From Polytrichum commune (Eukaryota > Streptophyta > Polytrichopsida > Polytrichales > Polytrichaceae): a stretch of 64,000 nucleotides of DNA. Made by a program: the position numbers and the translations under genes. Positions 43,848 to 56,281 of the stretch are shown here, piece by piece. The notes beneath the pieces are model-generated. The model did no database searches, had not been told where the DNA came from, and saw only the letters and a program-made list of their open reading frames with translations. Position 1 is the stretch's first letter; each line of letters starts with the position of its first letter. Location of the stretch: positions 2,854,001 through 2,918,000 of the forward strand of contig OX485809.1 of NCBI GenBank assembly GCA_950295325.1. Direction: 5' to 3'.

Positions 43848-44598
43848 TTGGAGGAGGAGGGCACCCTGGAAATCCAGCAGAACCATGGGTCGGATGCCTT
43901 GCTCAACATACTGGACGACATGAAGTGCACCATAGCAGGGATTGATGCCACACATAATGCCAACGCCGACAAACTTGCCTCGCTAGAGAAGGCGGTAATG
44001 TCAATGCAGGAGGACATGACATGGGTGTGAGAGGATGTCGGGGTGGTGCATGAGGTCATGGAGAAGTTAGCGGACCATGTATGCACGCTGAGCAAAACGA
44101 GGTCAGAGGCAAATGGAGTGTGGGAACAAAGGTCCCCAGAGGTGTCCGCGTGGGGCACATGGAAGGACGAAGCGCACACGAATGCCAGCGACAAGGTTGG
44201 CATAACGACAAACACGTAAGAAGCTCCAATACACCTCCGCGACGAGGAGCCAAGCCACATACGAGGAGGTCAGGAGGCCGCGTGCTCGATACGGGAGACA
44301 CAGATATATGACATCTACTCGGGGATGCACGCGAACATCACAAGCTTGGTAGATGATGGCGGGGTAGGCGGGTGGTACAAAAACAGGGAGACATCACCTG
44401 GAATTTGCTCCCTTGCAGGAAAACAAACACGGAGGAGCAATGCAGAGCTTGTAGTGGACGAGGAGGTGCAATAGATGGAGGTGACATTAGATGACACCCA
44501 AGCGCGAACACATGCACCAAGGCAGTTGATGTGGGTTGATTTCACCGATGTGGTTAGGGACCTACTAGCGCATCCGCCAATAGGCGGCGACGGATAAG
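43848..44598 (+). pseudogene. Decayed ORF with coiled-coil-like segment inside the transposon
   Basis: One plus-strand frame stays coding-like for about 250 codons and is broken only by TGA at 44028, TAA at 44217 and TAG at 44472, before a final TAA near 44596. The first part (LEIQQNHGSDALLNILDDMK to LASLEKAVMSMQEDM) has a heptad-like Leu/Met spacing. A later piece (ITKRGIDKSLLRELCEEGQH, 45101-45290) is another protein-like fragment. No family was recognised. Confidence 0.35.
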
Positions 44599-46170
44599 AA
44601 GGGTGGGTGCGTTCAAATCGTGGCCGCGTCAGCTGCATGGACCAAGTAGGAAGAAGTTAGTCGCAGCCGAGGGACACGGAACTGCTAGGGCACGGAAACT
44701 TGAACCTTAATTTATCGCTAGAGAAACTTCATGGAGGCGACGACATGCGTGGGAAGGGGGGGGGGAGTGTTGAACAACATGGGAGGGGGGAGAGCAGGGG
44801 AGGGGGTTGGAGATCGAGACGAGGTTGTGGATGTGTGAGGTGACCGCTACTGGTCCAACCACAGTATCGATCATCGGCAAGTGTTTGAACAATTGACCCT
44901 GGCATTCCTTCACTGCAGTTTTTGGGGATTCTACATGTGGATGTGTCACCCACTTTATTTGCACATGCAGGGTTGAAGTTGACTTGCATAACAATCACTG
45001 GTCGCAAGAGCTTGTTAGAGTCGGAATGCCATGTTGGGTGCTACATCCTGGGAATGAAATAAGACCAGTGGCAAAATGAATTGCTAGAAAGGCGCCTCCC
45101 ATGCGCATCACAAAACGCGGCATAGACAAGAGTTTGTTAAGGGAATTATGCGAGGAAGGGCAACATATGATAACGGTCACAAAGTTGCACAAGAAAAACA
45201 CCGAGCTCATGTTCCTTGAAGAGAACAAAGGCTCGAAGTACCTAGAGGACTATGTCACCCCCCCCCCACTTTCAGCAACACCAGCGTAACGTGGGCCACA
45301 CGGTACTTGGTGGAGAAGGAGGACGAGGCTTGAGAGAGGCAAGAATGATTGGATGCAAGCACGTAAAATTTGCGGTGTGGACAGCCCATCCACCATTAAC
45401 GACGTTGTGGTTGTGATAGCACAGATGCCAAAATTGCCCGAAACATTACGGAGGACATTTGTGGCCTCCCAGAGGAGCTCAATTTGACAAGATGTGTGCG
45501 ACAACAATTGAAAGCGGAAACCCACGACGTTTGCGGTTTTCCCATATGTTTGCAAAGGCCAGCCCATTACAATACTACCTGGAGCTGATGACTACAAGGA
45601 TGCATTGCAAGGATGTCAAGGAGGGAGTAGGCAAAAATGTGAAGTGACCTCGCATCACAGAGCAGGTGGGCACATTCAGAATGGATGGATGATGGAGGAG
45701 GACATTGCATGGTTGACAGGGAAGAAGGCAGAACGTCGTTGAGCGGCACAGGAGGATTAGGTTTGCATAGCCGGTTGTTTGCGGTTGGCATGGTAAACAA
45801 AAGCAATAAATGAAATATGGTATTCATACCATACTTGTTGTCCGCGCGGCATATGCATCAAATGCCATCTTGTGCAAATGGATGTGGTGTTTTTTTGGGG
45901 CAAGGTGGCACTTGAGAAATGGCCACAACATATTGCAGGTTGTGGTTTTGACAATGTGTGTGTGTCACACTGACAGGATGGGTGCCGAACATAGCCCACC
46001 ACGACAACCATTTTGCTTTATACTAGACGGACTTGCTTTGTGGCGTGCAACGCACACAGTGCATCCAATATTAGAGTGTGAGGGGTACATGTTCAGAGCA
46101 GAGAACCCCAATCACAAAGAACGTTCCATGTATTTTGTGTAACAATGAATATATTGGTTGTAGTAGTGTA

Positions 46171-49100
46171 GTTTTTGGTTACAAACAAACCTAGGGAAAC
46201 ATTCAAGGAAGACTTAAAAAATGACTTATATATCATCTAGGTGTTGCATATAAGTTTTATTAGGGAAATACACGGTTCCTTAACTCCATTTCAAATTATA
46301 ATTGACAATTTGGTTATAGGTAAGAGGAAAAAAACTTTTAAAACTCTCCAAACCAGTACATGCAATTGTGATAGTCTCTCACCTCACTTTAATTACCCGG
46401 ACGATAGTCTGTCAATGAGTTTACTTTAATTGGACCAAGTGTGGTGCAAAAGCCTAGGCACAACCATAGTCAATAATCTTGCATGAGTAACCCATTTTTT
46501 GTCTCGTTACCAAAGCCACGGGCACTTTGGTGTTATCAATGGTCTTATATTAATTAATAATATTTAGTGCAACTTGAAGGATCTGTACAGTCATCCTCTC
46601 AAGATTTTTAGTCTCCTTCAATTTAAGAGGATTTTAGTTATAATGTTAGACAATGGTCTCTTACATGGTTTTCATCAAATGAATTATGTTTTCCTTCATC
46701 GTGTCAATAGGTCATTACCACTTATGCGCTTAAACAAATCCTCAAACATTTCATAAGTTTATCTTATTCATTTAACATCATAACGCCACCCTCTTAGTTC
46801 TTAAAACACAAAATCGTCTGGTCACTTCCATCTTTCTTAATTACGGGCTATGTTTACGCAATTCCATTCTTAAAGATGATGGTATTTTAAGTTATTCTTA
46901 ATTCCCTTAGGATCTTAGTTGTCAATCAATATTCACCTCTTTCACGAGCGGCATGCCCATTAATCTTCGCCATGCCACATTGTCCCATCGCAGTCAATCG
47001 TCTCTACAGGTGACCGCTTCAAGTCTTGTCAAAGGCTAATATATAACACGTGATCCATTTACACTACCCCGGCCATAGCCTTAATCTTAACTCAGTAAAA
47101 TACTTCAATAAAAGGACTATACATCTTCTCTGCTTTAAGAATATGACCCCAATAAGGCAAATATAATGATACGAGATGGGTTCAATACGTGGCCTTCAAA
47201 TTAGATTAATGCAATTACAAAACCATATCAAATCAAAGTTCATGATTTATTTCTGTTACAACCTGAAATACATTGATTATTTCATAATCTCACTCTAGTA
47301 TAACAGTCAATGGACCATAATCCCAGTACGTAACGTATTTCCAAAACTTCATCTTATGTTTTCTCTCATATTGCTATCTCTTCTCGAGCAGGTAACCACA
47401 ACATAATAATTACTTCTGCGAGGCCTAACACGATAGACTCAACTATCCGGACGACCTAATTTCATTCTCTGTAATTATCGAGAGGATCTAAGGCTATTTC
47501 TCACCGACCATATCTCTCACAGACAAGGGCCTCACAATCTCCCTACCTTGCCCTGCATACATTTATAGAAATAGATTCAAAGACACGAAACTAAAGCCAG
47601 GTAATTTCTGCACTTAATATTGTCACGATTCTCACAAGTCAATTGTAATTTTGATTCCCCACCAGACTTATAGACTGCAACATCACACAACCACAAGACA
47701 ATAGATACAAAATACGATTCTTGTATTATCATATGATTACCGTACATTCCGCTTCTCAATTACCAATGTTCACACAACAAGGGGAATCCCACAAACCATG
47801 TGCAAACACTTCTAAATACAACCACAAACTAGAGATAAATATATTCAAATTAGCAAAATGAATTCAGTGTAATATCATGAAATATGATATGGTAAACAAT
47901 TTTTTTTCTCTATCTCTTGGCTCTCCCGGCCTCGCTCTTCTTAAGAGCCTCTTTGATTTATTCATTGCCTCTATATTCCTGAGAGTCTACCAAGTTCCTA
48001 TAATTGCCTTGGCTACCAACAGAGTTTAGTCCTTACTACTAGCTTTTCGGCCCTCACTAGACTATTGCCCTTTTCTCACTAGTCCAGTTAGGTAATATCT
48101 AGGTAAACAAGGAATTTGTTTCTACATTTTCAGTTTTGAACAGAAAAATCAAAATTTTACTACTACAACCGTCATTGTATTTTATTTTGCAACAAATATA
48201 TGGGTGGCATTGGGTTTTGCAATAAAACACTGTGTCTAGGCCCGTATGGCCCACCACGCCCCCCATATTGAATGTGCACGGCACTCGCAACGCACCCCAA
48301 AAATGGGCGACTTATATTAAATCGGTGGAAAACAAAAATACAAAAAAACCAACCACAATATGGAGAATACCAAACAAAATACAAAATACGCCCATGAACA
48401 ACGAAAACACATAATACGGAGATGGCGTACAATACGGATGGTGACCCTACCAGCATGACGCAAGACTTCCATGTCCATATTCCGGCCCACCCCCCCCCCC
48501 CCCCCCCAATCAATTCCAAACGACGCCACATTCATCAACGCATTAAGTGTTTCCAATTAATGTGTGAGGTCAAGGTTCACAACCGACATCCTTTCCACAC
48601 ATCACAACAACGAAAATGTAGACATACTTTGGACAGACGTTTTGCAAAAAATAGCACAGGTCCAGGATGACAGAGTGTCAACACAACCTTAGGCCACCAG
48701 CTCACGCTCTGACATGTGTGGTGCTCGCCAAACACTGTCAGATCGTTGTCCTTTTTGTGTGCAAAAGAACCATGTTTCCTTCTAGTGCTTGGGACCACCA
48801 AAGTAGGGCACACTAAATGTATAATGGTCTAATGCTCAAGGGTAGGTTGACTTTCAAGTCAATGTTTTTTATGAACTACAAAGTGAGAGTTCTAGTAGAA
48901 TTATTTAATTGTCAAAATGAAAAAGTGGATTTATTAACAACTTGACATAACTTTGTTGACACCTTCAAATAATCAGTGCTTATTGGGGTTGCAAGAACAC
49001 GACACCAACCACAATATTGCTAAAAGACATCTTCATAGTCGTTGCCACATGTACTAGGTGGGTGGATTTGGGGGAGGGGGGGGTGATATCAATAAGTTCA

Positions 49101-49399
49101 TCATGAAAAAGTTAGTTTCAAGCATGAAGTGCTATAAAAAAAAGCATTTTTCTAGCATTGAAAGAGGTTTGACCATGATAGATGACCCTTTATCTTGTTG
49201 CCCAGAAACATAATGCCCTCTTTATTTGGATCCCTTTAAATCCACGTTGAAAGTCTAGAGGAAGACAAGGTGCAATGTAGTGGCAATTGTTATGCCTATG
49301 TGCCATGTAAAGTAGCGTTGTCCGGAGTTACGGTACCGTGGAGATTACATGAGTGTCTAAGAATGGATTGACACTAAGGTCAGAGAACAAAAAAAAGCC
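46171..49399. other. Gene-free stretch
   Basis: No supported gene. A C-run at 48489-48507 causes poly-proline frame artefacts. The stretch 46400-47760 has a slightly different composition with many short CT-rich phrases, possibly an old retroelement, but nothing diagnostic was found. Confidence 0.4.
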
Positions 49400-50110
49400 A
49401 AAAAAACAAATGATTCTATTGGTGGAGAGATTTTTTTTGGAACCAAGGAGTCTACATCAGGGTTTGGGTCCAAAGGCATGTAGAAGAAAAAAATGAAGTG
49501 ACAATTATGTGGCATCATTTTCCTTCCAAATATTGTTGTCCCTTGCTCAAGAAAATACTCCTCTTAGTTTGCGAAACCAATCTTTAAGCATAGGTCCAAT
49601 TTTAAGTATGAAAGTAAGGCTCGTCAAAGGGGTATGTTGGACCCTACCAAGTTTCTCAAACCCAGTTCCCGATGTAAATCCATCCTAAGAATGGGTTTCA
49701 TCAAGATCCAAGACCAAATAAACTCCCAAATTGAAGTGATCCTATTGGTTAAAGGGAAATTAAAGACTCGAGGAGTTTACACCAAGGTCCAATGGCCCCC
49801 TCTCAAGAAAGTCTCCTCCTAGTTCAAGAAGCCTATCTTCAAGCTTTAATCCAATCTTGGGTCCGAAAGTCAGGTCCATTGAAGGGTTTTTTTTGAACCC
49901 AAGTTTTATGGATCCAATCCCTAATGTAAACCCACCCATGTACAAGAAACTTGGGTCCAAAGCAACCCTTAACAAACCTAACTTTTGGACTCAAGATTGA
50001 AGGCAAGCTTGGAAATTGGTTCCTCAAATAGTCCTTAGTGTAAACTCCTTGGGTCCAAATTTTGCTCTCCACCAACATGATTGCCTAATTTTGGAATCTC
50101 TATGGTCTAG
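49400..50110. repeat. Degenerate tandem array, units ~270-300 bp
   Basis: Blocks TCTATTGGTxxAxxGAxA, GGAGT(C/T)TACA(C/T)CAxGGT, CTCAAGAAAxT, TCCTCxTAGTT, ATCTTxAAGC, GGGTCCGAAAGT-like and CCxATGTAAAxCCA recur at about 49410-49690 and 49730-49945. A shorter third unit lies at 49965-50110 (CTTAGTGTAAACTCC, GGGTCCAAA). No coding frame spans them. Confidence 0.55.
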
Positions 50111-50984
50111 AACCCTAGGGTAAACCCATCATAACTAGGGCGTGCATGTGCTATTTAATTACTTTCTTAATCAAACACCTATATTTGATTGGTGTGTGTT
50201 TAGGTGAGAATCAAAGAAGAAACATCTCAAAGACAATGTTTTGAAGAGATTAGATTACAACTTCAAATTCTATCAACTACTCCACACTCAATAATGAATA
50301 CGATTGGGAAGACCTTTGTATTCATCTAAAAAGAAACAAAACATACACTTCCAATAACCTTAACTAAATAAGGGAAGGACTAAATTTACTTCCAAGTTTT
50401 GAAGATGCTTCACCGTACATTTGCTATTGCAAGACAATTTTCATTGTGTAAAACATAGTCAGTAGAAGTTGAAGAACATGAAAAAAAACAAAATTGAATA
50501 ACACCCACGTGCCTTGAGTAGAGAAAGGGGTTACCATGGTCAAAAACTTCCACCCTGTGAACCCAAAATGGTGCCCACATGTGGTGATTGACTCTTCGAA
50601 ACCAATTTTAGTTTGACTTTGAAGTGTTATGATTATTCACAAAACATAAAAAGAGTGAAGTGTGGTGTGGATTTAAGTTTAGACATTAAGTGGTGTTGTG
50701 TGATTATTTCAAGGTTTGATTTCAATAGGAGAATGCCTTGATTATGTAAGTAGGGGGTAAGGTGAAGCAAGGTGAGCTCCGCGGGTTAAATGCCCACTTT
50801 TGGATCCACCTTGGTAGTTTAGGAAGAAGGAAGCTTGGTGGATGGGGATTAGTCCCTACTTTAGAGGTGAAGGTTAAAGGATTGTGATTGGAGGTGCTAA
50901 TCCTCTCACCCTATCCTCACCTCTCTCTCCCTCTCTCCCTCTTTGCTACTTAAGGTGGTTTCTCTCTTATTTTCCTCTTTCTCC

Positions 50985-51125
50985 ATCAAGCGCTCTCAAG
51001 GGAGCAAGCTCTTAAGAGCTTGAGCCACGTGTGTGGGTTAGTAGTTTTTAGTAAAGTTAATTAGTTAAGCTCTCTCTCTCTCAATGCCTCCCAAGGGAGT
51101 GAGCTCTTAGAGCTTGAGATTGTCT
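50985..51125 (+). repeat. Duplicated CAAGGGAG...GAGCTCTTA module
   Basis: Two ~40-bp modules at about 50988-51025 and 51083-51121 share TCAAGGGAG(C/T)(A/G)AGCTCTTA and AGAGCTTGAG, each able to form a small hairpin (AAGCTCTTAAGAGCTT in the first). CT-rich tracts precede both. They lead into the minisatellite 150 bp further on. Confidence 0.6.
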
Positions 51126-51271
51126 AGGAGGATTAGGGGTTAGTTTAGTGAAATTAGTGGGATATGTTCATTCATTGGTCAAGGGACTAGAGGAATATTC
51201 GATTAATCATTAGGGGTTGAGGATAGTTGTTAGGACTTATTAGACATCTGCCTAAACACTGCTTGGAACCA

Positions 51272-51735
51272 AGCTTAGTTGCTGCTGGGCAGCTGAAACT
51301 ACACCCAGCTTAGTTGCTGTTGGGCAACTGAACTTGTACTGAGCTTAGTTGCTGCTGGCAGTTGAAACTGCACCCAACTTAGTTGCTGCTGGGCAGCTGA
51401 AACTACACCCAGCTTAGTTGCTGCTGGGCAGCTGAAACTACACCCAGCTTAATTGCTGTTGGGCAACTGAACCTCCGAGCTTAGTTGCTGCTGGGCAGCT
51501 GAACCTGCACCGAGCTTAGTTGCTGCTGGGCAGCTGAACCTGCACCGAGCTTAGTTGCTGTTGGGCAGCTGAACCTGCACCGAGCTTAGTTGCTGCTGGG
51601 CAGCTGAACCTGCACCGAGCTTAGTTGATGCTGGGCAGATGAACCTGCACCGAGCTTAGTTGCTGCTGGGCAACTGAACTTGCACCGAGCTTAGTTGCTG
51701 CTGGCAGCTGAAACTGCATTGAACTTAGTTGTTGA
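51272..51735 (+). repeat. 35-bp minisatellite of hairpin units, 13 full copies plus a partial
   Basis: The consensus unit begins AGCTTAGTTGCTGCTGGGCA and ends GCTGAACCTGCACCG. Each unit contains GCTGC-TGG-GCAGC, a five-pair stem with three-base loop. Copies 2 and 6 carry both CTG to TTG and GCAGC to GCAAC, which re-forms a dyad with the GTTGC just upstream. Units of 32-35 bp vary at the 3' side (ACTACACC, TGCACC, TTGTACT). It is non-coding in all frames because units vary in length. Confidence 0.92.
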
Positions 51736-52114
51736 TTCCAGGTTAACCAAGGGACTGGCGGTAAATAGGCCGGATTTGGACCGATAGGTTAATTAGCCGG
51801 TTGGCTGGTTTAGCGAGCTAAGGTTAAGATTAAGAAGGGGGTGCCGCTAAACTAGTGTCCTTAAGGGCATGTGTGGCTAAAGCTGCGGGTTGGACTCTTG
51901 AGAAAGCCAACTCTACCACAAGCCAAGAGGCTGACATTAATAAAACACAATGAGTGAGACAATATGTGTTCATTTGAACATGAAAATTACCTTGCACACG
52001 GTTCAATGTTGTAATAGACACATGTGATTCTCAAAGTCATCACCCGGACTAGGACGCTAAAGGGGGGTGGATTTGGCCTCACACACCCTTCGACACCCAT
52101 ATCATATGTACCCA

Positions 52115-52500
52115 CTTACCAGGCACCACAGGCCTTGGCTTGGTGGCTAGGGCTCATGGCCCCCAATGAGGGGGTTGTGGGTTCTATTCCCCATGCCGGC
52201 GTGGTGCTCACCACCTTAGTCCACCCAACTATGGTGGGGGGTCCTTGGACCTTGTTGTATGGGTACCTCAAAGTCCTTTGGGGGGATACCATGTTCGGTA
52301 TCTTCAAGGCACTACTGTAGTGGCTAGCTAGGAACTTGTACAGTGTGTCACTATAGTGTCCATCCTCGAAAGGGGAGAGTAGTATTTGTCCCAATGTCCC
52401 CTTGTCCGGTGGGCATCGGGTCATTGGCATTATGAACGGACACTTTATTCACGCCGGCCCCTTGTAAAAAGGGGTTGGAGTTTCTATCTATCTACCCACT
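52115..52500 (+). mobile_element. tRNA-derived SINE
   Basis: Box A TGGCTTGGTGG (52136-52146) and box B GGTTCTATTCC (52180-52190) are 44 bp apart near the 5' end. About 290 bp of unrelated body follow, and the element ends in a (CTAT)n tail (TTTCTATCTATCTACCC, about 52480-52496). Head, body and short-repeat tail together are the plant SINE layout. It is non-coding. The stretch 51736-52114 before it shows nothing recognisable. Confidence 0.65.
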
Positions 52501-52524
52501 TACCTAGTGTCCCAATCTTAGTTT

Positions 52525-52970
52525 CACTACATTGATTATCCCATTTGGTGATGGTGGGCTAATAGTTAATGTGGGAAATTAGTGAAGGTTGATACTCAAA
52601 TTCCTTCATGCTATGAAATTAGTGCCATCAAAGATCGAGGGTTTCATGAGCCAAGAGTGTCAAAGTGTTGGAAACTCTTAATGCAAGCTCTCTTCAATTC
52701 CTTAGTGTTAGGAGATGCTTCATGAGTGAGTGGCACCAATTACAAAGGAGGCGGAGGAGGAGAAGAAGAAGCCTCTTTGAGCTCACCAAAACAAATCATG
52801 CACACTACAAGCACCTTAGAGCACACACTAATCTTTCTTGAATGTATGGTAAATCAACATACATTCACAAATTTAATACCACTCTTCGATAAAAACCCCA
52901 ATCCTCACTATTTTAAAAGTTTGGCAAAATAGTGCGTGTTTCGGGAATTGCACTGTTATGGTATTTAGTG
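52525..52970. mobile_element. CACTACA-end repeat family, copy 2
   Basis: It starts CACTACATTGATTATCCCAT and is collinear with 40621-40940 over about 350 bp, including the same GA/AAG-rich stretch before CTCTTTGAGCTCACCAAAAC. The right part (AATAGTGCGTGT to about 52970) resembles the left end of the inverted third copy at 61882-62302. Confidence 0.65.
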
Positions 52971-53810
52971 TCATGTGTGTAATAATATCACTTACCCCAT
53001 TTTGAGGCATATGCCATGTTACACTAATGATCAACAACTTCATCATTAATGTCACCTCTGACACTTGGCATTCAAGTGTGCTTACTAATATCTTCGCATG
53101 AGCATGTTTGATAGTGCTATAAGGCGTATGCCTATGTTACACAAATAACCTACCAGTTGACTACAATGACCACAAATGACACTTAACTATAGTTGCTCAA
53201 GAATATCTTCCTCTTGCATACTTAAATGTAAACACATGACATTTTCCATTCATATGCTCCATGATATCTTCCCCTTGCATACTGAAATGAAAAACTATCA
53301 TATCAAGTATCCCAAGTGCTCTCCTAAATGCCATAATGTAAATAATGCTTCACTTACAAAGGTCACTTGTGTTGACGAATGATATCATATTGGCAATCAG
53401 TGAACACAAGACTTTGAAACCTCTAGGCATCTAGTTTAGGCCTTCGCAAATAGTGTGGGTGACACTACACACCATAAACATAAACGGTGTAGTTCCACAC
53501 ACACTAAATGGGATAAATGGTGTGGTTATGTACATATATAGGTGCTATGGTATCTACCTACTACTTTATACACGGGATGTATCTCGATACCAAGGAAGGC
53601 ACCTACCAAGGCAGCCCACTCAATCATCGGGTGCAACCGGGTTTATTTTTGGCTGCCCAAGACTGGGCCCATGTGTTGATTGAGTGTGGCCCAAGTGCAC
53701 CTAACGTAACTTTGCTAGCTCCCAAGCGGGAGGGCTGGCTTTCGGAGTGAGTGTGGCCGATGGACTCGTTCTTCTATATTGTCGGGTGCTTGTTTTGGCA
53801 TCTATATAAC

Positions 53811-54086
53811 AAAACCACTTCTTGGAGGTAGGTCTAACACAAAACCGGGAAACCATGGCACTAGGAATGTTCACATCCGTTGATTTATTCTATTTTATCA
53901 TGTGTGAGGACTGGCATGAATAGAGGCTCGTTGAAATAATATTTACTTGAGGGTCTGGTCACATGTGTCTTCACACGACATTTGAGGATCCGTGACCACA
54001 CTACATGGTTTCGGAGGTATGTTGGGACGGCCTTTGGACTCTCACAATTTCACGGTCACAACTCTTGGCTCGTGTGTGAAGTGGCC
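53811..54086. mobile_element. Tourist-like MITE family, copy 1 (left-truncated)
   Basis: It is collinear with 56015-56280 and, inverted, with 58123-58400: AGGTAGG(T/C)CTAACACAAAAC, ACCATGGCAC, TTTTATCATGTGTGAGGAC, GTCCGTGACCACACTACATG, and GTGTGTGAAGTGGCC at the end. Confidence 0.7.
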
Positions 54087-54699
54087 TTGATGCCCGGTTC
54101 ACACGGGTCCCAAGTCCTATGTCCAAAGTCACTTGAGGTTATTTGTGCAATCCTAGCCATTGGAGCATGGAAGTTGAGACTTTTCACTTCACACATGGTT
54201 CCAAATCTGTAAGCCCTAGGTATGACTACATGGCAACAACATTTGGCTACATGGCTTGGGACTTATGTTGAGAGTTGGGTCAAGCAAAAAGCTAGATCAA
54301 ATTCTCAATACAAGTCCCGCAAATATTTTTGCATAAAATAATCAAGATCCGCCTTTCATGATCATTAACCGTATTTGGTTGGGTTCTTGAGGCTCAAAAG
54401 TTGGGACTGTGACTTCATGTTGGGATTTGCTAACATGAGTGGGACTTGGGACCCCATGTGACCCCGCCCTAAGTTACAAAGGCTACACTAATAGAACATT
54501 GCTAAGCAACTAGACGATGCTCTCTTTGCAAAGAGAGAGGCTGCAAACTAAAGGACTTTGGATTCATAATTGCATGTTGAAAAGCTCATAGTACACATCT
54601 TGAGTGCTCCTCGTAAGCGGGGATTCCCATAATTAAAGTAAACTTATGCTTGCTCGATACATGGTCCACGGAACGTAGCCAAGGACCTAGTAATGTTAT

Positions 54700-55086
54700 G
54701 AAATTCTATATTTAGTGTCATATAGTATTTTATGTTACTGTGATAACTTTCTTATGACACTTCTTGTGATTCATGTATTGTCATGGATGACAAGAATTTG
54801 GATGAAAGTCCATGCCAATTATTGAATCAACATTTGGTATATTCTACATCCTAATATTCTTGTGATGAAATATTGGCTTGGGTGATTGAAATTTGGATGA
54901 AAAATCACCTAGTAAGTGACAGTAATTGCAACATCATAAGTCTATGATGCCCAAACTATTTTTGCAAGAAATGGCGGGTGATACTAGGTTTGCATTTAGT
55001 GTGCATGACACTACACGGGCGGTTCATAATTAGTATCAAGTAATACAAATAGAATTGGTGACGCTAAATACCCTATTTAGTGTAGT
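54700..55086. mobile_element. MITE, GTATTTAGTGTC family, copy 3 (inverted)
   Basis: The right end reads GACGCTAAATACCCTATTTA then GTGTAGTG. Internal blocks are the reverse complement of copy 1 at 17829-18166 (TTGAAATTTGGATGAAAAAT-like, AATAGAATTGGTGACGCTAA). Confidence 0.75.
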
Positions 55087-55800
55087 GACCAAGTTCCTTT
55101 CCCCCACACAAGGTAGATGTCCCTACTTCTAACACAACGATGATATGCACACCTATATTTTAATGATATGCGGTTAGATGTGGATCTAAGAGTGGAGCCC
55201 CAAACAACATGTTTTTAAAAGAAATTACACCATATGCTCAAAGCACGATGACCATTCGAGGCTAAATCATCAACATGATTGGGGGGGGAGAGGGACATGT
55301 ATGACCACAAGAATTTTCACTTTGATATTGATTGAGATAGAAGTGGTGACACTAAATGTTCTATTCATGTTTTGGATTTGCTAATCATCTAATGCTACTT
55401 GCCAACTTCATGTCATATGAAAAGTGGGTGCAAATAGAATAACATCCAAATAACACATGTCTATCTTAGCTTGCAAAATGGTGGTCATTGTGGAGTATAA
55501 TAACTATCAGGTCGGCCCAATGACACTCCACGTGCTTGTTGAGTTGTCCTATAAAACAAACGGTGACAAACGTGGGTTACACTCAACATCAATATTTGAG
55601 TTAACGGTTTAACACTTTTAATTAGAAATTCACATTTTAATATTATTGATTTCCTTTTTCTGACACCTTGAGGTCCATAACGGGCCTTGCGAACCTATAT
55701 GGGTTTGCTGTAAAGAAAATGAAGAATTTGTGGGAATTGAAGGTGGATTTTCCCATTTCAAGTGTGACCATAGAATCTTGGAGGGCTTCCTTGAGTTTAA

Positions 55801-56281
55801 GGGCCACTTCACACATGAGACTGAGAACCCGTGACCAATACACTTCAAGCACTCTCATTGGTGGAAAAGACGGAGCCCAGTCCAAGTTCGCTTCACACTA
55901 CGCTTGAGGGACCAATGCAGTATGTGAATGGAAGATGGATGTAAAGTCTACATGGATTCCTACATGGCATCAAATGGATCATGTTTCATAGTCACTTGGA
56001 TTATTTTCAAAAACCACCTCTTCGAGGTAGGCCTAACACAAAACCAGGAGACCATGGCACTCCAAATGCTCACAACTGTTGGTTTATTTGATTTTATCAT
56101 GTGTGAGGACCCACATGAGTAGAAATTCATTGAAGTAGCATTTGGTTGAGGGCCCGGTCACATAGGACTTCACACTACACTTGAGGGTCCGTGACCACAC
56201 TACATGATTTTGGAGGTTTCTTGGGATGGCCTTTGCACGCTTTCTTTCGGGGCTCTCACAATTTCATGGTCATCTGGGTTG
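55801..56281. mobile_element. Tourist-like MITE family, copy 2
   Basis: The left terminus GGGCCACTTCACACATGAGA is preceded by TAA (55798-55800). The body matches 58123-58625 inverted. The right terminus is diverged after TCACAATTTCATGGTCA. It forms a 2-kb-spaced inverted pair with the third copy. Confidence 0.75.

Larger units (their letters stand above)
41231..46170 (+). mobile_element. Decayed ~5-kb transposon with En/Spm-type plant transposase remnants
   Basis: The left 110 bp (CTACACTAAACAATCCTATT then AGTGTGAGTGGAAA) match the terminal region of the MITE at 2139-2485, read in the inverse sense. This suggests a larger relative of that family. Inside, base composition is richer in G and C and open frames on the plus strand are longer than in the surroundings (see 42609-43376 and 43848-44598). 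A weak TAGTAGTGTAG at about 46158-46168 may be the decayed right end. No clear target duplication was found. Confidence 0.45.

Noticed and set aside
51272-51735. CRISPR-like array
   Set aside because: Units are contiguous 35-bp tandem repeats without unique spacers, in a plant genome; it is a minisatellite.
52116-52430. 104-codon minus-strand frame
   Set aside because: Lies across the SINE; no protein features.
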